A stretch of 22,345 nt of DNA from Haplosporangium gracile (taxonomy: Eukaryota > Mortierellomycota > Mortierellomycetes > Mortierellales > Mortierellaceae), in the NCBI GenBank assembly GCA_015499985.1, contig JAAAUF010000691.1, positions 1-22,345 of the forward strand. Direction: 5' to 3'. Under the pieces are notes generated by a model that did no database searches, was not told the DNA's origin, and saw nothing but the letters and a program-made list of their open reading frames with translations. This document shows, piece by piece, positions 10,968 to 19,102 of this stretch. Position 1 is the first letter of the stretch. Each line of letters starts with the position of its first letter. The position numbers and the translations under genes were made by a program.

Positions 10968-10973
10968 AATAAA
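10968..10973 (+). terminator. Candidate polyadenylation signal of TAN1
   Basis: AATAAA 23 bases after the TAA stop at 10943-10945. This is close but usable; longer 3' UTRs are possible. Confidence 0.45.
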
Positions 10974-11599
10974 ATCCCAGCATGTATTTCCCACCCAGTT
11001 CATTGTAGCACACGAGTATTAGGACAGATAAAGCCAAGCTAAACCATGTTCACCCTAAAAAGCTTTATCTCGTTTCTCTTGATTCTCGACAAAAAATCAT
11101 GTTCTTTTCACACCGTATATCAGCTATTTCGAAAAAAAAAGAAACGCCCCCTGAGAGAGAGGGATCAGATTAACTTTGATCGCCGCTCGCCGCCTGCCAC
11201 CTTGCGTTGGGACCTCTCTATCCCGATCAACAATGACATCAGGGACTTGAAAACGTGAGCCAGGTATTCACAGATGATTTTTACGGACATAATAACTGAC
11301 AACCTCGCTTATATTTTTTTGTTATCGCTTTGCCAGCACCATATATGAATCGAATGTTGTTTGTATAACGATTGGATGCATATCTGTCCATCATCTCTCG
11401 AGGCCTCAATGCAGGGCAGATCAGACAAACGAGTCAAGAGAGCAGAAAATGAACAAGGAAGAGGATGTCCTTCCCGGTTTCAACCTTGTTTGTGCTCTGT
11501 ACGCTTATAGGAAGTATCATCCATCCCCTGTTCAACTGAACGATCAACAGTGCAAAAATGTCCTCATGGAGTCAATTCTTTTGTCCTCGAAAGTTGCGT

Positions 11600-11629
11600 T
11601 ACTGCGATCGTCTTCCCCTGATCGCAGTA
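11600..11629. repeat. Perfect 10-bp inverted repeat (hairpin)
   Basis: TACTGCGATC at 11600-11609 and its exact complement GATCGCAGTA at 11620-11629 enclose a 10-base loop. It lies in the TAN1-ENA spacer. No U tract follows, so it is not an obvious terminator of a Pol III or bacterial type. Confidence 0.8.
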
Positions 11630-12383
11630 TATGCGAGAGTGAGTGTCGCCATCGGTGAACGATGATGCCCATCTGAGAAATCTAGAAAACGGACCCTCGG
11701 TCTTTTTTTTTTTTGTGAGACATTGAAACCAGGTCTAGAAAGCAAGAAAACGACCAAAACATATCAAACCAGTTAGCTAGTTTTTTTTTTTTTCGTACAC
11801 GACAGTAGTTCACGGCGGGGATCGAACGACTCTATTAACATGGCCGTAGATCAAGGTTATACTTTAGGTTGACAAGAGGGAAGAGAGGGTCTTTCTTTCA
11901 ATTCCAAAATGTTTCGCCCCCCTCAGTCTTCTGGCCTTCTATTTGCTGGCTCCCTTTCATTTAGTTCCTTCCTTCTTTCTTTCTTTCTGAGGCTTCCCTT
12001 CCCTCCCTTCTGACTTGGATGGTGTCTGTGTCTATCTCGTCACTTTTTCTTTTTTCCTCCAGTCAAATCTCGCCTCAGCGTTACCGCTATCCACAAGTGT
12101 CATGATGAAATAAAACCCTTCGCTCGACTTGGGAAACAATGCTTACGTCCAAGTTCCATTCCAAACATTCAAGAGGGAAACCTTCTCTTGAACACTCAAC
12201 AACATTGTTCCTGGATCCCAAGTCTTTTTTTTATCTTGTCCTACCACCGAAGGCTCCAGCGGAACGTGTTCTCAGGAATCAGCTTCTGCCATCTTCTTTA
12301 AATACCTTTGCCTCCATCCTTTTTTTTCATTTCTTATTTCTTTTTTTTTTCCTTGTCTACCACCTCTCTCCCTTCTTCCTATC

Positions 12384-12391
12384 TATAAAAA
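12384..12391 (+). promoter_or_regulatory. TATA-like element upstream of the ENA ATPase
   Basis: TATAAAAA lies 123 bases before the ATG at 12507, within the pyrimidine-rich leader region. The position is reasonable for a core promoter, but A/T runs are frequent here, so the match may be chance. Confidence 0.35.
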
Positions 12392-12506
12392 AAATAGCAG
12401 TTGTCATATACACTCTTTTTTTTTCCAATTTTTTTTTCTCGCGAATCATATCTTCTCCCCTCACTCTCTCTTCCCTTTTCACCAACGCATCACCAACACA
12501 CAGGCT

Positions 12507-15500
12507 ATGGGTAAAAAAGTCGTTGATCTCGAGCCTGAGACTCCCTTCCATACCTTCTCGGTCGAGCAGACCGCGCAACATTACAGTACCAACATTACCG
12601 AGGGTCTCTCTTCCACCGAGGCTTCTGCTCGTCTCAAGAAGTATGGTGCCAACGAACTCCAGGGCGAAGGTGGAGTTAAATGGTACAAGGTTCTCTGGCG
12701 CCAGGTCGCCAATGCCCTCGTTTTTATTCTCTTGATTGCTACCGTAAGTCCTTGCTCTCTCCTTCTCCTTTTCTATAACAGCTCAGTGATAGAACTGTTT
12801 GTATATGTCTAGGTGGCGTCTCTAACCTGAAATTGACCAATCATTTTTCTTCTTTGTTATCAACTCAATATAGGCATTGGCGTTTGCAACAGGAGATTAT
12901 GCTGAGGGAGGAGTGATTCTCTTCATTATTATCATGAACTCAGCCATCGGATTCTGGCAAGAGTTCAACGCCGAGCAGACCATGGAGGCCCTCCGCAACA
13001 TGTCATCCCCCACCTCCCAAGTCATTCGCGACGAGACCCGCACCACCATCCCCAACAACCAGGCCGTGCCCGGAGACATCATGATCTTTGAGGATGGCGA
13101 TGTCATCGGTGCCGACTGCCGTCTCTTTGAAGTCTTCAACCTCCAGACCGACGAGGCTCTCTTGACTGGAGAGTCCCTTCCCGTCCAGAAGAACTTGGAG
13201 CATATCGAGAGCGCCGACGAGGCCCTCGGTGACCGTCTTAACATGGTCTTTTCCTCGACCACCGTCGTCAAGGGCCGCGCCAAAGGTATCGTTACCAACA
13301 CTGGAATGAAAACTCAGATCGGAAAGATTGCCACCACCTTGATGTCCGTCGACTCTGACGGGAAGACCCCTCTCCAGAAGCGCCTCGATAAGATGGCCTA
13401 CTTTGTCTTCCTTGCTTCCCTTGTCCTCGTCCTCATTGTCTTTGCTGTCCACAAATTTAAGTACTCCAAGGAGGTTGCCATCTATGCCATCTCTGTTTCA
13501 ATTGCCATCATTCCCGAGGGTCTCGTCGCTGTCGTTACTCTGACCATGGCTTTTGGTGTTTCCCGCATGGCTGAGGTTAAGGCCCTTGTCCGTCGTCTGT
13601 CCTCTCTCGAGAGTTTGGGTGCCGTCACCAACATTTGTTCCGACAAGACGGGTACCTTGACTCAGTCCAAGATGGTTGCTGTCCGCATGTGGTTTCCCAG
13701 CGATGGTTTCTACCGCATCACCGGTACCGGTTTTGTTCCCGAGGGCGATATCTTCCGTCAGGGTGATTCGGCCGATGGCAAGCATTATGAGCAGGATGAG
13801 CAGATCCCTACCGGCACTGGCTCCAACCACTACCTCCGCATGATCCAGACTGCCTCCCTCTGCAACATGTCCGAGCTCCGTCCCACCCAACACCCCGAGA
13901 CCCACGGCGAATGGACCGCCATTGGTGACCCCACTGAGATTGCCCTCCAGGTCCTCGCCTCTAAGGCTGGTTTTGCTAAGCCCGACTTGGTTGCCCAAGG
14001 CTTCAATTTGATTGCCGAGTTCCCCTTCGATTCCTCTGTCAAACGCATGTCCGTTCTCTATCAGACCCCCGAATCCTCTATGGGCCCCAGCGAGCACTTG
14101 ATCTTTATGAAGGGAGCTACCGAGCGTGTCATTGGCTGCTGCAACTACTGGCGCGACGGCGACAATGAGCACCCTATCACCTCTGAGAAGAGTAGCGATG
14201 GTCGTGTCGAGTTCGAGGCCATGATCACCGAGAAGATGAATACTCTTGCCTCGAAGGGTCTCCGTGTTTTGACCCTCGCCTACCGCAAGTTTGAGGCCGC
14301 TCCCGGTGCTGACCTCGTCCATGGCTTGGACCGTGAGGAAGTCGAGACTAACATGGTCTTCCTGGGTCTTGTCGGTATCTACGATCCCCCTCGTGCCGAG
14401 TCCCGCCCTGCCGTCCTCAGCTGTTACCAGGCTGGTGTCCGTGTCCATATGTTGACCGGTGATCATCCCTCGACTGCTGCTGCCATTGCCAAAGAGGTTG
14501 CCATTATCCCCGAGGAGCTCGATGCTACCAATACCACCTTGGTCATGACTGCTGGTCGGTTTGACGCCATGACTGATGAGGAGATTGACCGCCTTGATGA
14601 ATTGCCTCGCGTCGTCGCCCGTTGCTCGCCCGACACCAAGGTCAAGATGATTGCTGCTCTCCATCGCCGCGATCTCTTTGCTGCCATGACCGGTGACGGT
14701 GTCAACGATTCACCCTCGCTTAAGGCCGCCAACGTCGGTATTGCCATGGGCCAGTCTGGATCTGACGTTGCCAAGCAGGCCGCCGACATTGTCTTGACCG
14801 ACGACAACTTTGCGACCATTGTCCAGGCCGTCGCCGAGGGTCGTCGTATATTTGCTAACATCCAAAAGTTTGTTCAGCACCTCATGTCTGCCAACGTTGC
14901 CGAGATTGTCGTCTTGATCATCGGTCTTGCCTTCAAGGACGACGATGGCAATGCCGTCTTCCCTATGAGTGCCGTCGAGATTCTCTTCTTGAACATGATT
15001 ACCTCGTCCCCACCCGCCATGGGTCTCGGTCTCGAGCCCGCAAGCGAGTCCAACATGCGTGAGCCCCCACGTTCTGCCAAGCAGGGTCTCTTCTCGTTCG
15101 AGGTCATCATGGACACTTTCATCTACGGTCTTGCCATGGGGATCCTGTCGTTCGTCAACTTTGTCATCGTCGTCGTCGCCATGAACAACAACAATTTTGG
15201 ATCCGAGTGCAACGCTCACTACTCGCCCGCCTGCGAGGGTGTTTTCAAGGCCCGTGCCACCGCTTACGCCACTTTGACTTTCTTGATCCTCGCCCACGCC
15301 ATCAACTGCCGTTCCCTCCGCGAGCGCGGCTGGACCTACGCCAGCCTGTCGACCCTGAAGCACAACAAGATGCTTTGGGTCTCGATCATCATCGGTTCCC
15401 TCCTTGTCTTCCCCGTCATCTACATTCCCGGTGTCAACCACAATGTCTTCAAGCACTCTAGCTTGACTTCTGAGTGGGGTCTTGTCGCCTGCGCCCTTGT

Positions 15501-15633
15501 TCTCTTCATTGCCTTCGCCGAGATCTACAAGCTCATCAAGCGCAATGTTATGAAGCCCTTATCCCTCCAGGAGACTGCTGAGGTCAAGTTGGATCGCTCC
15601 GCCACCGGTGTTGACTCCCTCATGGCCAAGTAA
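12507..15633 (+). CDS. ENA: Type IID (ENA-type) P-type Na+/K+-exporting ATPase
   Basis: Two exons, 12507-12743 and 12874-15633, joined in phase 0 across a 130-nt intron, give 998 aa, near the usual length. Visible in order: N-terminal cation-ATPase domain (about 12-79); actuator-domain TGES at 177-180; IPEGL in the fourth membrane helix at 292-296; phosphorylation motif DKTGTLT with Asp336; nucleotide-binding KGA at 492-494; DPPR at 583-586; MLTGDH at 605-610; and the hinge TGDGVNDSPSLK at 685-696. The C-terminal membrane helices contain the GLAFKDDDGNAVFP segment and a CNAHYSPACEGVFKARA loop, which match fungal and moss ENA pumps better than SERCA (IIA), PMR1 or Na/K (IIC) types. ENA pumps use ATP to expel Na+, K+ or Li+ across the plasma membrane under salt or alkaline stress. 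The fungal TM4 motif varies (IPSSL in yeast). Exon 2 has strong C-ending codon bias, suggesting high expression. Confidence 0.9.
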
Positions 15634-15671
15634 ACCTACTCCTCTTTTGCTCGGTTTGCAACCACCCACCC

Positions 15672-15689
15672 AAAAAAAAAAAAAAAAAA
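15672..15689. repeat. Poly-A run in the ATPase 3' UTR
   Basis: An uninterrupted run of about 18 A residues, some 40 bases after the stop codon. It is long enough to be prone to sequencing length error. Confidence 0.85.
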
Positions 15690-15801
15690 GTTCAAAGCAT
15701 AGTCCTACTTTCATTATTCCATACTTACATCTCATACACGCCCCTTTTGCGAACTACTTTTTTTTTTCTCTCACTTCACTTTTTTTTTCTTTTGTACTTT
15801 A

Positions 15802-15834
15802 AATAAAAACCTGTATCATATTTTTCACAATAAA
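15802..15834 (+). terminator. Candidate polyadenylation signals of the ENA ATPase
   Basis: Two AATAAA hexamers at 15802-15807 and 15829-15834, about 170-200 bases after the TAA stop at 15631-15633, in AT-rich sequence. Confidence 0.5.
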
Positions 15835-16940
15835 AAACAACCGTTCCCGATTGCTCATAACAGAACTGTAAGAACCGATCCCATTTCGCACGGACGATTG
15901 CTTTTGAAGCGAGGGAGAAATGCATGAACGAAAAAAGCATGCCAGCATGGCTAAAAAGAAATCGGGTCTTTGGTATACGCGCGACACGTATCTCGAATTT
16001 ATTTCCCATTCTCTTTCTCACGCACACACACGTTTTTTCTCATGTAGAGAGAAGTGTTCTCTTGTTCTTGAAGATAAAAGGCAATCTCTAAATGACAATG
16101 CTATTCATAAATGAACATGAGTTGTTAAACTTGAATCATGTAATGCTGAAAAAAAAGCCGAACATGTACATGTGCACTGTCCGTTCGGAATGCCATTGAA
16201 GGAAAACGGGAGGTTCAACTATCTACTACACTTATCTCAATTCTCAACCCCAACCCGCGGATGGGTGGACATATATCAGCCGCATCCATCTCTCCCCAAA
16301 CTTCATCAAGGACATGGCCTCCTTTTCCTTTTTCTTCTTCTACATTGCCTTGATGTGTCTCGGTGAAATGAACGATTTTTGTTTTGCTCGACCTAACTGG
16401 ACAGCAAAAATCAATTGGTTTTAGAAGGGGATGAGTCGTTGGGGGGCTTGGATGAGCTGACTGGATGACTGACTGACATGAGGGAAAGAGTCCTCCAAAG
16501 TTTTCACTTTGTGCGCCCACCGTACCACTCAAAACTTCCGCGTGCCCCTTGTCGTCGTCTGCTTATGCCATTATTGGAGCGAGGACCTGATACAAATGCT
16601 CTCACTACCTCTCCATCCTCAACAATCTCAGCTGTGTGGAGAAGTCATAGTCATAAGTACACTTTAAGCAATATGTCTCCCAAAAAAGTCAACCCTCTCC
16701 CTCCCACTCCTCCAGTTCTTGTCGTTTGCACATGCTCGTGCCTGCTTCCTCCCCTCCCCAACGAATGGCTAAACGATCTTCAGATCTCGTTCTTGGTATC
16801 GTCGTACAATAGTACTGTTCGATGGGCTAAAGTGTTTGATGGGTACTCGCGTTCTTGTACACATATACAAAAATAAAATGAAAAGGCGTGTCCAGCACAG
16901 AGAAAGGAGGACACCAATTGGTGGGAAACCATGTGCTGCC

Positions 16941-16967
16941 CCACCACCACCACCACCACCACCACCA
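16941..16967. repeat. CCA trinucleotide repeat, nine units
   Basis: Nine uninterrupted CCA units in DNA with no convincing coding frame. Confidence 0.9.
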
Positions 16968-17482
16968 TCACCACTATCACAACGAGCACCCAGAGTTTGC
17001 AGCTCTCATTTTTCTCTATTAACTATATTCTGGCGGCTTTTTTTTTTCTTGGCCGTTGAGTCGTTGAGTCGTCGTATCGTCATGGACGGTGAACCTGACC
17101 CTGATCCCTCCCCTCGCTTAACTGACAAAAATGCTAACCCAACACAATCCACTAAAAAATAGCTCTCAGTCTATTTTCAGGGCTTAGTATTATCAAAAAT
17201 CTATTCCTCTCCAACCTCTCACCTATTGCTTCTACACCCCTGCCCTTTTTATTACTACCTTACTCTAAAATCAATAACAATTGCCAGCCGGTTGGTTCTT
17301 CGGCTCGTTTCCGAGAAAAATCAACAAAGCATGCCGGCTGTGTGTAACGAGCAAAAAATGCACAAAAAAAAAGATCAAAACAATCAATGTTTATTTCTTT
17401 TGGACTATTCCCTGAGTGTGTGAGCGTGTGCTGGGCGTAGAGACATGATGCATCGGATGTTGCTATTTGCTTTTTTCCGTCG

Positions 17483-17498
17483 CACACACACACACACA
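17483..17498. repeat. CA dinucleotide repeat, eight units
   Basis: Eight CA units followed by TACACA, in non-coding DNA. Confidence 0.9.
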
Positions 17499-17892
17499 TA
17501 CACAAAACGAAATGGGGAAAACAAACAATTGGCTTACCGTTTTTTGGCTTCGATCGTATGTAAACAAACATGAGGGCATGAGAGAGGGTAGGGGGGACGA
17601 GTCTAATGTCAAAACAGTGGGGAAGCATCTATGAACAAGCAAAGCGAAACATCGCATGTTGTTGTCTCCTTTGGCTCATTTTGCGGGGTACCTTTAGATG
17701 TTGTTGTTGTTCATGCCGAATGGACGCCTACAGGATGTAGCGTGTTGCTCGCTGATGCAAGTTGTCTGAATATACTGCTATTTAAAACATGGCTCGGAAA
17801 GATCAAAGCACCCGGAAAATGGACGAGCAGTTGACCCGTGGTGAGACAGGACGTGGAGAAAGTGGGCAGGTTTCAATCTCAGGTATAGGTAA

Positions 17893-17931
17893 CGAGAGAG
17901 AGAGAGAGAGAGGGAGAGAGGGAGAGAGGGG
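17893..17931. repeat. GA-rich microsatellite
   Basis: Alternating GA followed by GAGG-type units gives an almost pure purine stretch on the plus strand. Confidence 0.9.
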
Positions 17932-19102
17932 GTCAAAAAAGGGGATCTGTCAAAATGAAAAGGGTCAGGCAGGCAACGATCTAAATTATCAAGATGCAAT
18001 GTTGAGTGAGTGTATCCAAAGGCTTCATGGCAAGCACGACTGACAGATAAAAGAAACATGAGCTTGTGAAAAAAAAGTTCCCACTCGAGAGATGTGTGCA
18101 TTATAACATGGGGAGAGGATTCAATTGCTTATTAAATGAGCACAGAATGAATGAAAAGCAAAGTAAGGTTCATTTGGGGCAGAACACTTTTTTGTAATGA
18201 CCCAAACCACTCGTTGTACTTGGCTTTTTCTAGCTGGTTTGGCATAACTCGAATGAATGTCTGACTGGGTGACAGACTGGGTGAATGGGAAGGAGAGGGC
18301 GGTCGAATGAAATTTCCTTGTCATCCCATCCTCTTCTTCGATTTTTACTCCATGGGCGTGGAGGAACTAGAATGGGATGTGCATCACAAAGGAGAAAAAA
18401 AATGAGAGCAGCGAAGGAAAGATGAAGTGGAGAGTTGCAGGATTTTCTGCGCACATAAAAGAGATGAAGAGTGGGGGGAATGGGCGAGAGGTGTAAATCG
18501 TTGGTTACATAGCCAGGGACCATACTTTCATGTTAGAGCGATGGTGATTGGGAAAATTCTCCTTGGCTGACATGTGTCGAGTCGATTGAGGGAGATGAAA
18601 ACAACAAACCAACAGACAGCTACATATGGACAACAAACAAACCAACGCTCAGAAAAGTCAGTGGGAGCGAACTCGCTCCATTGGAATTGAGGGAAAATAC
18701 ACAAACAAAAGGGAGGGTCACAACGAATAATAACTGTAATGAGGAACAAAAATATACATAAAGGACATCCTCTTTCCCTCGCTCTTTTCCTTTCTTCTTT
18801 CTCCACTCTTCATCCTCGTCTTCCTTTTCACTCATTTTCTTTTTTTTTTTTTCATTGTACAATCTTGTTTCCTTCTTGCTACTACCACTACTTCTCCACT
18901 CAACTTGTATCACTCTCCCACACACGTATTTAATTTTGCTTTCAAACTCCTGCTTCTCTCTCCCTTACTCACATAACACAGCATTATCACTTGCTTTACT
19001 CCACATCTTCACTTTTATTTATTTATCCTCACACATTTACACACACACACTCCCTCTTCTCTTCTCTCCCCTTCACCCCTTCACACACATTCAACAGACA
19101 CA

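Larger units (their letters stand above)
10974..12506. other. Spacer between TAN1 and the ENA ATPase
   Basis: About 1.5 kb. The left part (11046-11658) holds two short plus-strand frames that could be joined by a GT...AG intron into a 176-codon ORF, with no recognisable domain (see findings). A perfect hairpin lies at 11600-11629. Two long T runs (near 11703 and at 11781-11793) flank a weak 5S-like fragment. From about 11930 to 12480 the plus strand is strongly pyrimidine-rich and is probably the promoter and leader of the ATPase gene. Confidence 0.5.
15835..19102. other. Long gene-poor region upstream of the CENP-B-like gene
   Basis: About 3.3 kb with no convincing gene on either strand. 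Frames such as 16215-16532 (minus), 16478-16876 (plus) and 17631-17834 (plus) have no recognisable domain. It contains CCA, CA and GA microsatellites. The stretches 17890-17935 and 18280-18500 are purine-rich on the plus strand and 18770-19090 is pyrimidine-rich. The latter is likely the promoter and leader of the gene at 19103. Whether a minus-strand transcript starts near 18600 is open (see findings). Confidence 0.45.

Noticed and set aside
11800..11880. Possible minus-strand tRNA gene, from a B-box-like GTTCGATCC
   Set aside because: The five-base T stem does not pair (only the closing G-C fits), no acceptor stem partner is found upstream, and no A box or anticodon arm can be placed.
12139..12735. 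198-codon plus-strand ORF overlapping the ATPase start
   Set aside because: Upstream it translates a polypyrimidine leader (F/S/L/P-rich), and downstream it is the wrong frame of ATPase exon 1.
13498..14664. 388-codon ORF antisense to the ATPase, and other long antisense frames over 13003-15456
   Set aside because: Strong C-ending codon bias of the ATPase suppresses stops on the opposite strand. The translations show no family features, whereas the sense frame has every P-type ATPase motif.
16162..16173. 12-bp palindrome ACATGTACATGT
   Set aside because: A simple self-complementary alternation of a kind expected by chance in a window of this size, with no nearby gene or second copy.
16215..16876. 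Overlapping ORFs of 105 codons (minus) and 132 codons (plus)
   Set aside because: No domain, no splice-supported extension and unremarkable composition. They overlap each other on opposite strands, as expected of chance frames.
17631..17834. 67-codon plus-strand ORF starting MNKQSETSHVVV
   Set aside because: The composition is somewhat protein-like, but it has no recognisable family, no pyrimidine-rich leader and no supporting context. It is too short to call without transcript evidence.
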